Of a DNA stretch of 64,000 nucleotides, positions 19,328-28,647 are shown piece by piece (position 1 is the first letter of the stretch; every line of letters starts with the position of its first letter). The notes beneath the pieces are model-generated. The model saw only the letters and a list, made by a program, of their open reading frames with translations. It was not told the origin of the DNA and made no database searches. The DNA is taken from positions 930,001 through 994,000 of the forward strand of contig CAVSVP010000007.1 in assembly GCA_963731125.1 (NCBI GenBank), written 5' to 3'. Source of the stretch: CAVSVP01 sp963731125 (GTDB lineage: Bacteria; Pseudomonadota; Gammaproteobacteria; Competibacterales; Competibacteraceae). Made by a program: the position numbers and the translations under genes.

Positions 19328-20346
19328 TGAGCATCCTGGGGTAGCAATGCGCGCGGGGTTGTGTCTGTCCCAGGCCGGCGCGGGCTATTGCTGATTTCCA
19401 TGGGACTTAGCCTGGCGTTGTTAGATGCCAAGCATGGCCAGATTCTATTGGCTGTGCTGATTTTGTCCATGGCGCTCGCGCCACTCCTGATCCGCTATAA
19501 CGGTGCTTAGTTAAGCAGCTGACCCGGCTGCGCTACCAGCGCCGTCTCCATCAGATTGATAGGGATGCCGATGCGGCGGCCGCCGCGTTGAGGTCACATA
19601 CTATTGTGATCGGTTATGGGCGGGTGGGTCAGAATCTGGGTCAATTATTACGCACGGCACAATGTTCCTATGTCGCCCTAGACTTGGATCTGGAGCGCAT
19701 TGCCATGGCGCGCGCCGCCGGCGAATTTGTGGTCTACGGGGAGGCTAACCGGGAAACCTTACTAAAGGCGGCAGGTCTTGAACGCGCTGTAGCTGTGGCG
19801 ATTACCATCGACCATTTTGAAGCCGTGCTAAGAATCACAAAGATGGTACGCCGCCTCAATACACACCTAGCGATTTTAGTGCGCACCCGCGATGACGCTC
19901 ATTTGGAGGCTCTGCTAGATGCTGGAGCTACCGAGGTTTTTCCGGAGAGTTTAGAATCCAGCTTGATGATGGGAACGCGGCTAATGCAATGCATTGGCGT
20001 GCCGGAAGCAGAGATCCGGAAACAAATTGCCCAGATTCGGGCTGACCGCTATGAGCCGCTCCGGCGGTTTTTTCACGCGCAAGGCCGCGCCTATCCCATA
20101 GGCGCCTACCAAGAGCATTTGAATACTATTACCCTGGGGGACAAAGCTCATGCCGTAGGGCGTTCTCTGGAAGAGTTGACACTGGGCGATAAAGAGGTAG
20201 CTGTGATGTCGGTGATCCGGGAGGGTATTCATATAACGGATCCCCCTGCCGATACCAAGTTGCATGAGGGTGATGTAGTAGTGCTAGCGGGTCAGCCTCC
20301 CGCCCTCAATGCGGCGAATCGGCACTTGCAAGACGGCGCAGAGTAA
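19328..20346 (+). pseudogene. Kef-type antiporter, 3' fragment with RCK (TrkA-N) domain
   Basis: After TGAGCA the reading is PGVAMRAGLCLSQAGA, a frameshift, LLLISMGLSLALLDAKHGQILLAVLILSMALAPLLIRYN, a second frameshift near 19508, then KQLTRLRYQRRLHQIDRDAD and an uninterrupted TrkA-N domain from 19588 (HTIVIGYGRVGQNLGQLL, the GxGxxG nucleotide-binding motif, with DLDLERI) and a TrkA-C-like end. The last membrane helices and the regulatory domain are thus present but out of frame. Even without the IS the gene is dead. Confidence 0.9.
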
Positions 20347-20348
20347 CG

Positions 20349-20376
20349 CTTGATTTTCCGCGGACAAACCCCATAT
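20349..20376 (+). promoter_or_regulatory. sigma-32 type promoter of the hsp20 pair
   Basis: CTTGATT at 20349-20355 and CCCCATAT at 20369-20376 with a 13-base spacer match the heat-shock consensus CTTGAAA-N13-CCCCATNT closely. It starts just behind the kef remnant and about 90 bases before the first hsp20 gene. Confidence 0.7.
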
Positions 20377-20467
20377 AAGCGTTAGGAAAAAGTGATGATC
20401 GTCGCCAAAGAGTGCCGTACCGATGGCGGCGGGTCTGCAAAGCGACACGTAACAAAGGGGGTTTACC

Positions 20468-20923
20468 ATGTTTGGAGATTTAATGAATCTGGAAGGCACG
20501 CTTTGGGATGATTTCCAACGCTTGCAACGAGAAATGGATGAACTTTTTAATCGCGGCTGGGGGCGGACCAGCATCCGCGCCACAACGGTGGGTGCTTTCC
20601 CTGCTGTAAACGTGGGTGTGTCGCCGGATGCGGTGCATGTCTATGCATTCGCACCTGGTCTAGATACCAACGCCCTGGATCTGTCTATTGAGCGCAATTT
20701 GCTGACCCTTTCCGGTGAGCGCAAGGTGGTGGAACCAGCCCCTGAAACGGAAGCGAGTTATTATTTACGGGAACGCTTTAATGGCGCTTTTAAACGGGTT
20801 ATCGGCTTGCCCGAAGGTGTCAATCCCGAGCAAGTCAATGCCGTTTACCGTAATGGTGTGCTCAGCATCACCATCGGCAAGCAGGAAACCGCTAAAGCTC
20901 GTCAGATTCAGGTGAATGCTTAA
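20468..20923 (+). CDS. small heat-shock protein (Hsp20/alpha-crystallin)
   Basis: A 151-residue cytoplasmic holdase chaperone. The alpha-crystallin domain runs from about residue 42 (FPAVNVGVSPDAVHVYAFAPGL) to the conserved VYRNGVLSITI (A-x-x-x-N-G-V-L motif) at about 128-138. The C-terminal tail is short (ARQIQVNA) and carries an IQV motif of the IXI/V type used for oligomer contacts. It is probably cotranscribed with the second hsp20 gene 12 bases downstream from the sigma-32-like promoter. Confidence 0.9.
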   Translation: MFGDLMNLEGTLWDDFQRLQREMDELFNRGWGRTSIRATTVGAFPAVNVGVSPDAVHVYAFAPGLDTNALDLSIERNLLTLSGERKVVEPAPETEASYYLRERFNGAFKRVIGLPEGVNPEQVNAVYRNGVLSITIGKQETAKARQIQVNA

Positions 20924-20934
20924 GGAGGTATATC

Positions 20935-21348
20935 ATGGCCGAGAGCAAAGATGTCACTCAGAGGCAGGCACAAGAGGTTGCCCAGACTGAAAGTGATCAA
21001 CCGACCCGGCAAACTGAAGAATTTATGCTGCCGCGGGTTAATGTGTATGAAGATAAAACAGGAATCACCCTGACTGCGGATCTGCCTGGCGTACCCAGTG
21101 AGCGGCTTAATGTACAGGTTGACAACGGTACGCTGCTCATTGAAGGTGAGGCTGTTCTGGATATTCCCGAGGGCATGAAGGCGCTGTATGCGGAAGTGCG
21201 CAATCCTCGCTATCGGCGCAGCTTTACCCTGAGCAGCGAACTGGATACGGATGCTATCGAAGCGAGCCTAAAGGATGGTCTGCTCACTGTGCATTTGTCC
21301 AAGAAAGCGCCGTATCAACCGCGCAAGATTCAAATCCAGACTGCTTAA
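20935..21348 (+). CDS. small heat-shock protein (Hsp20), second gene
   Basis: A 137-residue paralogue preceded by a perfect ribosome site (AAGGAGG, 20923-20929). A polar, Gln/Glu-rich N-terminal arm of about 35 residues precedes the alpha-crystallin domain (LPRVNVYEDKTGITLTADLPGV to ASLKDGLLTVHLSKK). The C-terminal RKIQIQT supplies the IXI motif. Two diverged hsp20 genes in tandem usually give hetero-oligomers; that is inference here. A strong terminator follows. Confidence 0.9.
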   Translation: MAESKDVTQRQAQEVAQTESDQPTRQTEEFMLPRVNVYEDKTGITLTADLPGVPSERLNVQVDNGTLLIEGEAVLDIPEGMKALYAEVRNPRYRRSFTLSSELDTDAIEASLKDGLLTVHLSKKAPYQPRKIQIQTA

Positions 21349-21370
21349 CTAGCCATTACCCCGCTTACCA

Positions 21371-21392
21371 CCCCGCCTCCGGCGGGGTTTTT
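21371..21392 (+). terminator. rho-independent terminator of the hsp20 operon
   Basis: Seven-pair GC stem CCCCGCC/GGCGGGG with a TCC loop and a run of five T, 22 bases after the stop. Confidence 0.9.
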
Positions 21393-21585
21393 GCGGTAAC
21401 GACTCTTGGTCAAGAGGTCAAGAGCCTTAAGGGACCTGAAAAGAACCGCACAAGGACATAGTGCAAACCTCCTAAGTTTCCATTGCTACAGTCAGTCAAG
21501 TGTTACACTACGTTTTTTGGCATCGTCATTGCCATCTTTTAGCGCTTTAGGACAACCGATCCAGCCCTGTATTTAGGATGCCAGT

Positions 21586-22353
21586 ATGTCGCATAGTCCA
21601 CTTCTACAAACTGCTATTCAAGCCGCCCAGGTGGGAGAGGCGGTTATTAGGCGTTATTATCGAAGTAACCTTGGTATTCAGATCAAAGCGGATCAAACGC
21701 CGGTGACCCAAGCGGATGTAGAAACGGAACAAGCCATTAAAGCCGTGCTCCAGGCGGCCTTTCCGGAGCACGGATTTTACGGCGAAGAGACAGGAAGCAT
21801 CCGGCCAGAGGCAGAATACGTTTGGCTGGTGGATCCTATCGACGGAACTAAAAGCTTTGTCAGAGGATATCCATTTTTCTCCACCCAAATCGCCTTGTTG
21901 AAAGGCGACGACTTTGTGTTAGGAGTTTCCAATGCGCCTTTATGGAATGAACTAGCCTATGCCGAAGTCGGCGGTGGTGCCTTTCTCAATGGTCAGCAGT
22001 TACACGTAAGCCCTGTTCGGGAGTTAGCCGACGCCACTTTGTCTTTCGGCAACATTAAAACGCTGGCGGGGGAACGATATTGGTCAGCGCTAGGAAGACT
22101 CGTCCAGCAGTGTAATCGCACTCGAGGTTACGGTGACTTTTATCATTATCATTTATTGGCTGCGGGCAAAATTGAATTGGTTATCGAATCCGATATTCAT
22201 ATTCTCGACGTGGCTGCACTAGGCGTTATTGTGCGTGAAGCTGGCGGGCGGATAACCGATTTAGAAGGCCAGCCGCTCAACCTGACTACCACCAGCATTT
22301 TGGCCAGTAATGGATGCCTGCATAAAAGCGTGCTCAAGATGTTGCATGACTGA
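21586..22353 (+). CDS. inositol monophosphatase family phosphatase (HisN- or CysQ-like)
   Basis: A 255-residue Mg2+-dependent phosphatase. Metal-binding residues are in the GEETG motif (about residue 66) and LVDPIDGTKSF (about 83-93), with the third Asp in ILDVAALGVIVREAGG near residue 210. The RGYGDFYHYHLLAAGKIELVIE stretch resembles histidinol-phosphate phosphatase HisN, but CysQ-like 3'(2'),5'-bisphosphate nucleotidase is also possible. The usual Trp before the third Asp is replaced (HILD). No his or cys gene is adjacent. Confidence 0.8.
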   Translation: MSHSPLLQTAIQAAQVGEAVIRRYYRSNLGIQIKADQTPVTQADVETEQAIKAVLQAAFPEHGFYGEETGSIRPEAEYVWLVDPIDGTKSFVRGYPFFSTQIALLKGDDFVLGVSNAPLWNELAYAEVGGGAFLNGQQLHVSPVRELADATLSFGNIKTLAGERYWSALGRLVQQCNRTRGYGDFYHYHLLAAGKIELVIESDIHILDVAALGVIVREAGGRITDLEGQPLNLTTTSILASNGCLHKSVLKMLHD

Positions 22354-22425
22354 TTTTTTTCATAATACGTTATTAAAATATTATCCCTTTAGCAGCTAAT
22401 GTAGCATTATCCAAAGTATCCCGCC

Positions 22426-23040
22426 ATGCATGAAGGTCTCGTTACCACTGTCGATTTGCTACGCCATGGCGAACCAGAAGGTGGAGTCAAGTATCGAGGT
22501 TCCCTAGACGATCCTTTAAGCCTGCGAGGTTGGGCGCAGCTGCGTACTGCCGTAGGTGAAAATTGTCCCTGGACTGCCATCGTCAGTTCACCGTTGAGTC
22601 GATGCGCTGCTTTTGCTGGGGAATTGGCTAATCGACATGGGCTTACGCTGGAAATTGAACCCGGTTTTCGGGAGATCAGTTTTGGCGAGTGGGAAGGATG
22701 CACTCCTGCTGACATTATGGCTGCGACTCCTAATGCACTCAGGCAGTTCTGGAGTGATCCGTTGACTTATGGCCCGCCTGGTGGTGAACGCATAGGGGAC
22801 TTTAACACCCGAGTCGCAACCGCTTGGGAAAATTTGTTACAACGCCATATTGGCCGCCATATATTATTGATATGCCATGGCGGTACGATTCGCATCTTGC
22901 TGCGCCATATTCTTGAAATGCCTCTCAAACGTATTTGGCGATTGGAAGTCCCTTATGCAACGCTGAGTCGGGTGTGTATTTATGCTCATGGTCCTGAGGC
23001 TGAACCGTTGCTAGTGTTTCATGGCAGAAGCTCGCTATGA
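22426..23040 (+). CDS. histidine phosphatase family protein, CobC-like
   Basis: A 204-residue phosphoglycerate-mutase-like phosphatase. The phospho-accepting His is in VDLLRHGE (about residue 14), followed by the SSPLSRC Arg, the GFREISFGEWEG Glu and the second catalytic His in LLICHGGT. Its stop overlaps the cobS start (ATGA), and cbiB and mobA lie downstream. This fits alpha-ribazole-5'-phosphate phosphatase in late cobalamin synthesis. The role is inferred from context. Confidence 0.8.
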   Translation: MHEGLVTTVDLLRHGEPEGGVKYRGSLDDPLSLRGWAQLRTAVGENCPWTAIVSSPLSRCAAFAGELANRHGLTLEIEPGFREISFGEWEGCTPADIMAATPNALRQFWSDPLTYGPPGGERIGDFNTRVATAWENLLQRHIGRHILLICHGGTIRILLRHILEMPLKRIWRLEVPYATLSRVCIYAHGPEAEPLLVFHGRSSL

Positions 23041-23792
23041 TGCGGGCCTTTAGCTTGGCCCTGATATTTCTGACCCGTTTTCCAGTGCCGGTGCGTTTTA
23101 CGCCGCAATCCAAGGACTGGGGGTACTCAGTATGTTTTTTTCCTGTGGTGGGGCTGCTTATCGGTGCCATTATGGCCGGTTGCTGCGTAGCCTTTTCTTC
23201 CCCCTCCGCAGTCGTCGTGGACCCTGAACTGGCTGCTGTCTTTCTTCTGGTAATTTGGGTACTGATCACCGGCGGACTGCATCTCGACGGTTTGGCTGAT
23301 CTCACCGATGCTTGGATTGGCGGTGTCGGAAATCGTGAAAAAACGCTGGCCATTATGAAGGATCCCTACAGCGGACCGATGGGAGTTACCGCTCTTGCGT
23401 TGACCCTGCTGGCTAAATTTGTTGGTCTTAAAGTGGCGGTTGCCCAAACTGCTCTGGAGATGTTGTTATGGATTCCCGTAATAGGCCGCACCGCCATCGT
23501 TCTTTTGCTGATGACAACCCGCTATGTACGGCCCGCTGGCGTAGGCATCGATCATGCCCGTTATCTGCCGCGTGTCATCTGCTTTTGCCTGCTACTGAGC
23601 GTGCTTATGATTACCATCTGGCTATTCGCTTGGGATGGAATCATCTTACTGTTCCTGCTTGGTGCAGGTTTTATTTATTTGCGCCGCCGTCTAATGGATC
23701 ATCTTGGGGGCACCACTGGCGATGTTTTAGGCGCTACCTGCGAGCTTACCGAAACTGTCGCCTTATTAAGTCTGGCGGTATTGACGAATTAA
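23037..23792 (+). CDS. cobS: adenosylcobinamide-GDP ribazoletransferase
   Basis: A 251-residue membrane protein joining alpha-ribazole to adenosylcobinamide-GDP, the last ring-assembly step of cobalamin. The signature GGLHLDGLADLTDAWIGG with its Asp cluster is at about residues 79-96, then MKDPYSGPMGVTALAL. Five to seven hydrophobic segments are visible. It overlaps the CobC-like gene by four bases, which implies translational coupling. Confidence 0.92.
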   Translation: MMRAFSLALIFLTRFPVPVRFTPQSKDWGYSVCFFPVVGLLIGAIMAGCCVAFSSPSAVVVDPELAAVFLLVIWVLITGGLHLDGLADLTDAWIGGVGNREKTLAIMKDPYSGPMGVTALALTLLAKFVGLKVAVAQTALEMLLWIPVIGRTAIVLLLMTTRYVRPAGVGIDHARYLPRVICFCLLLSVLMITIWLFAWDGIILLFLLGAGFIYLRRRLMDHLGGTTGDVLGATCELTETVALLSLAVLTN

Positions 23793-24268
23793 ACCACTGA
23801 GCTGTTCGTTTCCCATGTGCCCTTCAATCAGGGGCATGGAACCATCTTGCTGAAAATCGATCTCAGTCAATGGTTAATACATTAACGCTTCTTTAAAGCA
23901 ACGATTTGGAGTGTTTCTTTCCGGTACTGCGACGCAAAGAAATATTGGAAATTATCAATGGCTTGTGGACCGCCATAGCAAATTTCGCATTAAGAGCGTT
24001 GTTCTGCAACGAATGACGTTATCAAGTAAACAATTTTATACTGCATTGCAATATATGCTTATTTGGAAAGCCGGTGACAATAACCACCACATGGCTGAGG
24101 TCATGCCACGCCAAACAAAACAGTAGTGCAATCGTTACGATGACGACTGGTTTGCGAACCTGCTCGGTCAACTTTAACCAGCAGTCGGTACTGCTCATAA
24201 AGAAATAAATCAATAACAACAAAGGCGACTTCCTAAGCACAGCCGCCTGTCGTAAATGGAGGTTTAGC
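23793..24268. other. long intergenic stretch without a convincing gene
   Basis: Only short frames are present. A minus-strand frame reads IDFQQDGSMPLIEGHMGNEQLSGLIRQYR and ends near 23775, overlapping cobS. It could be the tail of a lost gene but has no start. A 71-codon plus-strand frame at 23911 has no ribosome site or family resemblance. No RNA gene or repeat was recognised. Confidence 0.4.
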
Positions 24269-24911
24269 ATGTACTTTGTCGAACTGCTAAAACAACTGCC
24301 TCGTTTTTCCTTTAGTCTCCTGCTGATAATCCTGGTTAATTCTGCTACTGCAACTGAGGTCAAACCGACTCCGAAAAACCGCCAACCAATGCTGCAAATG
24401 ACATCGCTTGAAGCAAGCAAGCCAACCGAACGCAGCAAAATTCGTCAGTTAACCAACCACATTAGAAAAAAATACCGAGTATCCAAATCCAAGGTCTCTA
24501 TCATTAGTAACGACAGTATTCCGTAGCAGTGTGCAACATGGCTTAAAGCCCGAATTAATTTTGGCCATTATCGCCATCGAATCCACTTTCCGGGCGAGAG
24601 CCGTAAGCGTAAAGGGTGCCCGGGGGTTGATGCAGGTCATGGCGAAAGCTCATCCTAAGAAAGTCAAGGCAATTGGTGGAATACACGCACTCTTTAATCC
24701 TCAGAAAAACATTCATACGGGAGCGAAAATTCTGGCAGGTTACCTTAAGATGAGTCATGGCAATCTCCGTAAGGCGCTGTTACGCTATAATGGAAGCCAC
24801 AAGAATCCTAAATCCCGCTATGCTGATAAAGTGTTATATGTGTATCAGGAAATTAAACAAGTGGCTAACTTGAGCGAAACGCAATTAGACGTTATTACCT
24901 CTGATTTATGA
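24269..24911 (+). pseudogene. lytic transglycosylase (SLT domain), frameshifted
   Basis: ATG 24269 follows TGGAGG. A signal peptide (LPRFSFSLLLIILVNSATATEV) leads into IRQLTNHIRKKYRVSKSKV; the frame then stops at 24526. One base out of frame the domain goes on with TTVFRSSVQHGLKPELILAIIAIESTFRARAVSVKGARGLMQV, where ES is the catalytic Glu-Ser, and RYNG. A single-base change near 24500 would restore about 214 residues of a peptidoglycan-cleaving enzyme. A sequencing error is possible. Confidence 0.8.
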
Positions 24912-25098
24912 TGTTATTAGCGGCTTCTTCTTCAGTGGCTTTGTCTATGCGTTTGCTCCTGCCGGCGATTCATCAGTCAAGGTGAAAGAATACGTTGATT
25001 CGTAACATGTGTCCTGAAGCGGGTAACCTTAAAGTCGCAAGCTCAATTAAATAACAGGTTTAGTATCCTGAACCTTGATTGGATTTGGGAATCGACGG

Positions 25099-26019
25099 AT
25101 GGAACTTGCCCTAACTTGCTTGTGCGCTGTTTTACTCGATAGGCTGCTGGAGAAGCCGCACCGTTATCACCCTCTCGTGGGTTTTGCATGGCTAGCGCAA
25201 CGGGCAGAAGTTTTTTGTTATAGATCTCTCGGACTTACTGCTGCTTTGCAATTGCTGCTAGGCACGCTGGTATTAGCGGCGCTGATCGTGCCTTTCACAC
25301 TCATTGCCTGGGGAATAACCGCTATTCCTTATCTAGGACCCGTGGCTGGCATAGGACTGGTGTATCTGGGTCTGGGGCTTGCCAAGGTAAAGAAAGAGAG
25401 CAGAGGGATCAGTCAAGCACTGCAAAACAATGAACTCGCTCAAGCCAGAGAACGGCTTACCTGGATGGTGACTCGTGATACCCAAGAGATGAACGAAGAG
25501 GAAGTAAGCCTGGCTGCCGTAGAAACGGTGCTAAAGAGCGGCTGCCGGGTGAGCTTCGGCGTGTTATTCTGGTTATTGATAGCGGGTGGACCTGGAGTCG
25601 TAGCCTATCGGTTGCTCGCCACCCTTAACACCTTATGGGGGCATGCCACGCCCCGTTATCGCTACTTTGGCTGGCCTACAGCGCATTTGAATGCGTTGCT
25701 AGAGTGGATTCCAGCCCGTCTTACCGCATTGAGCTATGCGCTATTAGGTGACCATGAAACAGCCTGGTGTTGCTGGCGTAACCAAGCCTCTCATTGGGGG
25801 AATTGTAACACCGGTCCTATCCTGGCGGCGGGAGCTGGAGCCCTAAATCTACAACTGGGTGGTAGTGTCCGGTATTTTGGTCGATTAGTGCAGCGACCGC
25901 CTCTGGGTGCGGGTCTGCTGCCGCGATCGGATGATATCGAGCGGGCCGTCAAGTTGTTGGACTGGTCTTTGGGACTGTGGATAGGTGCAGTGGGTCTGGG
26001 AGAGTGGCTGTTAGTATGA
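25099..26019 (+). CDS. cbiB: adenosylcobinamide-phosphate synthase CbiB/CobD
   Basis: A 306-residue membrane protein that attaches aminopropanol phosphate to adenosylcobyric acid. Family blocks: AVLLDRLLEKPHRYHPLVGFAWLA at the N-terminus, WMVTRDTQEMNEEEVSLAAVETVL, the YRLLATLNTLWGH and RYFGWPTAHLNALLEWIPARLTALSYALLG stretch, and the C-terminal PLGAG...DIERAVKLL. ATG 25099 is preferred to TTG 25075. The usual ENGNDA motif after ETVL is KSGCRV here, and the SPNAGP motif is NCNTGP, so activity is doubtful. Confidence 0.82.
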   Translation: MELALTCLCAVLLDRLLEKPHRYHPLVGFAWLAQRAEVFCYRSLGLTAALQLLLGTLVLAALIVPFTLIAWGITAIPYLGPVAGIGLVYLGLGLAKVKKESRGISQALQNNELAQARERLTWMVTRDTQEMNEEEVSLAAVETVLKSGCRVSFGVLFWLLIAGGPGVVAYRLLATLNTLWGHATPRYRYFGWPTAHLNALLEWIPARLTALSYALLGDHETAWCCWRNQASHWGNCNTGPILAAGAGALNLQLGGSVRYFGRLVQRPPLGAGLLPRSDDIERAVKLLDWSLGLWIGAVGLGEWLLV

Positions 26020-26093
26020 GTTTTCTGCCAGCCACACGGTCTATGAGTGAAAACGACAGGGCTTTATGCCAGGCAAAAGCTTTGCGTCACTGA

Positions 26094-26720
26094 ATGGTTG
26101 AGATGTCCATGAAGCATTATCCTAAAACATCCGTTACCGGTGTCATTTTGGCGGGTGGCCGTGCGCAACGCATGGGTGGTCAAGACAAGGGTTTACTGCC
26201 CTTAGCGGGACTCCCAATGGTAGCTCATGTGATACGCGTTTTGCAGCCTCAGGTCGGCGAATTACTGGTCAATGCCAACCGTAATTCATTGACATATCAA
26301 ACATTTTGTTGCCAAGTTATCAGCGATAGCATTGGCCAGTTTTATGGACCATTGGCGGGTATGTTAGCAGCTATGGAGGTTACCGAAAATCCTTACCTGC
26401 TCAGCGTTCCATGCGATTCACCCCTGCTTGCGGCTGACTGTGCACAACGTTTATATCGAGCGTTGATCCAGACAGAGGCTGAATTATGCGTGGCACATGA
26501 TGGCACTCGGTTACAACCGGTTTTCGCTCTGCTTACTACAGCGCTTCGCGCTAGCCTAAGGCACTATTTAACCTCAGGTGAACGCAAGATCGATCGCTGG
26601 TTTGCCCAGCACCGCATGACGCAAGTGGATTTTTCCGATCATCCTGGCATGTTTCGCAATATCAATACGCCGGAGGATTTAACGATGTTAGAACAAGACA
26701 TCGTCGGTGCGGCTTTTTAA
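26094..26720 (+). CDS. mobA: molybdenum cofactor guanylyltransferase
   Basis: A 208-residue nucleotidyltransferase converting molybdopterin to its guanine dinucleotide form. It has the GVILAGGRAQRMGGQDKGLLPL GTP-binding motif (about residues 16-37), YGPLAGMLAAM, the SVPCDSPLL metal-binding Asp motif and FRNINTPEDL near the end. Length is normal. An ATG at 26109 in the same frame is an alternative start. Confidence 0.92.
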   Translation: MVEMSMKHYPKTSVTGVILAGGRAQRMGGQDKGLLPLAGLPMVAHVIRVLQPQVGELLVNANRNSLTYQTFCCQVISDSIGQFYGPLAGMLAAMEVTENPYLLSVPCDSPLLAADCAQRLYRALIQTEAELCVAHDGTRLQPVFALLTTALRASLRHYLTSGERKIDRWFAQHRMTQVDFSDHPGMFRNINTPEDLTMLEQDIVGAAF

Positions 26721-26775
26721 GGTGAGGTTTGAGCTGGATCTGTGCGCTACTGGCTAAGCAATTAACGCCGTAAAA

Positions 26776-27909
26776 ATGCGTACACTGCAGGTGAATCTCA
26801 TAAAAAAGCCCTTGATAATCTATGATTTGTTCTTATTAGCCATGTTATTTTTAACCTTGCCGAGCGCTTGCGGCCAGTACCATGCGGCAGAAAACATCTT
26901 AGCCGATTACCTAGAACGTGTGGAAAAAACGACAGGTGTAGATGGGCAAAACCACTTGCAGGTCGCAATGGTGCCTTATCCTTCCCATCGGGAGCGCACG
27001 CTGTTGATGAAAAAGATCCGTATTGGTATGACGGATTTTCTGAAATTTTATGATTGCGAGTTATTCAATCTCATTAGTGAACGCAACAGTATAATGGGTA
27101 AGCTGATGCCTGTATCCCAAAGGCTTATTTATGAGGTTCGCTTTCTGCATCAGGGAGAGGTTTGTTATGCGGAGCTTGTCCAAACAAAAGGGCTTAACGA
27201 GGAATTTCTAGCGGCCTTTACGGAAATTCTACGGGCCAAACGGGCCAATTTACCGATAATATTTTGGAATGCCACGTTCGACAGTCCGGAGTTACAAAAA
27301 GCCTTCAGCTTAGCGGTAAAGCCTCTGGCTCCCGGCGAACAAACAGCCTATGCACAATCGCTTCAATCTATTAGGTATTTTTACGAGCTGGGCAGAAAAT
27401 TGCAGCACGTCGAACTTAACATTAATCAGGATGAGTTGGAAGAACAATACTTTACTTTACAATCTCATCAGTACGGAGGTCGTTTGTTGCAATCGGTTAA
27501 GCAACTGATAGAGTATCTAAATCAAGCCGCTAATGCTTTGGAGGTATTGTTCAAAGATCAGCCTGTTTGTTATCAGCAAAAGTCGACTCCGACAGCACGC
27601 ATACTCAAACATATATTTACCAAATATTATGTGGGGCGAATTGGACCCTATCTATCACAAATTCATCAACAAGGAAAAAATTGGTTAGGGGAGATTAATC
27701 GTTTAGTTGCCGTACAAGAGATTCAAATGCCAATGGCTTTTGCCGAATACCAAGCACAGATGCTCTCTCTCAAGGAAGGATTGTGGCGTCATTTTGATAA
27801 TGCAATTCATCGTCATACCCAAGCTTGGCAAGTTATTTTGAGTCAGTGTGGTTTTGTACTAGGTTCCGAGGATTCGGATTTTCTGCACAAAACGTATTCT
27901 TCTGATTGA
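26776..27909 (+). CDS. DUF3080 family lipoprotein
   Basis: A 377-residue protein of a family known mainly from Gammaproteobacteria. The N-terminus has a hydrophobic segment and a lipobox (LPSAC, Cys at about residue 32), so it should be a lipoprotein. ADYLERVEKTTGV follows directly after the Cys, as in the family. The helical C-terminal part (residues 200-350) is rich in Gln and Leu. Function is unknown. It overlaps the next open frame by four bases. Confidence 0.8.
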   Translation: MRTLQVNLIKKPLIIYDLFLLAMLFLTLPSACGQYHAAENILADYLERVEKTTGVDGQNHLQVAMVPYPSHRERTLLMKKIRIGMTDFLKFYDCELFNLISERNSIMGKLMPVSQRLIYEVRFLHQGEVCYAELVQTKGLNEEFLAAFTEILRAKRANLPIIFWNATFDSPELQKAFSLAVKPLAPGEQTAYAQSLQSIRYFYELGRKLQHVELNINQDELEEQYFTLQSHQYGGRLLQSVKQLIEYLNQAANALEVLFKDQPVCYQQKSTPTARILKHIFTKYYVGRIGPYLSQIHQQGKNWLGEINRLVAVQEIQMPMAFAEYQAQMLSLKEGLWRHFDNAIHRHTQAWQVILSQCGFVLGSEDSDFLHKTYSSD

Positions 27910-27971
27910 CGTTGAGTTGGTGTGCGAATGGCTTTATCAGTCGAATAAATGTCAGTAGCGTTAGGAAGCTT

Positions 27972-28532
27972 ATGCAAAAACCTGATCCAGCTGCACTGGC
28001 AGCGCAATTTGCAGGCCAAAAGCTACCCCCCATTAAGAATTGGAACCCACCCCTGAGTGGTGATTTGGACATGAGAATCGCTCGGAACGGTACTTGGTAT
28101 CATGAGGGGGAACCCATTTTGCGAGAAACCCTGGCGCGGCTATTTTCGACAATTCTGCGGCGTGAGGCGGATGGTTGTTATTATCTGGTGACTCCGGTAG
28201 AGAAGTGGCGCATTCAGGTAGAAGATGCGCCTTTCTTAGCGGTTTTGCTGGAGGTAAGGAATATAGGTACAGACCAGACACTTTGTTTTACTACGAATCT
28301 TGGTGATAGGGTTACCGCTGGATCTGCTCATCCGATTCAGGTGGAATACGCCAAACCCGGCGGCGAGCCGTCGCCCTATGTGTGGGTGCGTGACCAGCTG
28401 CGGGCATTGATCTCTCGTACTGTCTTTCTAGAACTAGTGGAGTTGGGAGAAGAACGCGAAGTTGCTGGAGAGCTACTGTATGGGGTTTGGAGCCAAGGGC
28501 TATTTTTTTCTCTAGGCGGTTTGCATGATTAA
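27972..28532 (+). CDS. DUF1285 family protein
   Basis: A 186-residue soluble protein; ATG 27972 after TAGGAAGC is taken as start, although the frame is open from 27906. Family marks are PPIKNWNPPLSGDLDMRIARNGTWYHEGEPI and the EDAPFLAVLLEV strand. Relatives occur widely in Proteobacteria with no settled function. It follows the DUF3080 gene closely. Confidence 0.8.
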   Translation: MQKPDPAALAAQFAGQKLPPIKNWNPPLSGDLDMRIARNGTWYHEGEPILRETLARLFSTILRREADGCYYLVTPVEKWRIQVEDAPFLAVLLEVRNIGTDQTLCFTTNLGDRVTAGSAHPIQVEYAKPGGEPSPYVWVRDQLRALISRTVFLELVELGEEREVAGELLYGVWSQGLFFSLGGLHD

Positions 28533-28647
28533 AGCGAAAACCCACGATAGCGAGTTAACCTTCAGTTTTGGAATTTATTAGCCTTGACAGCCGTTCTGCG
28601 GTAATGCTCGAATGAGTCTTCTTAGCTAATATTACAGGGAAGTTAGC

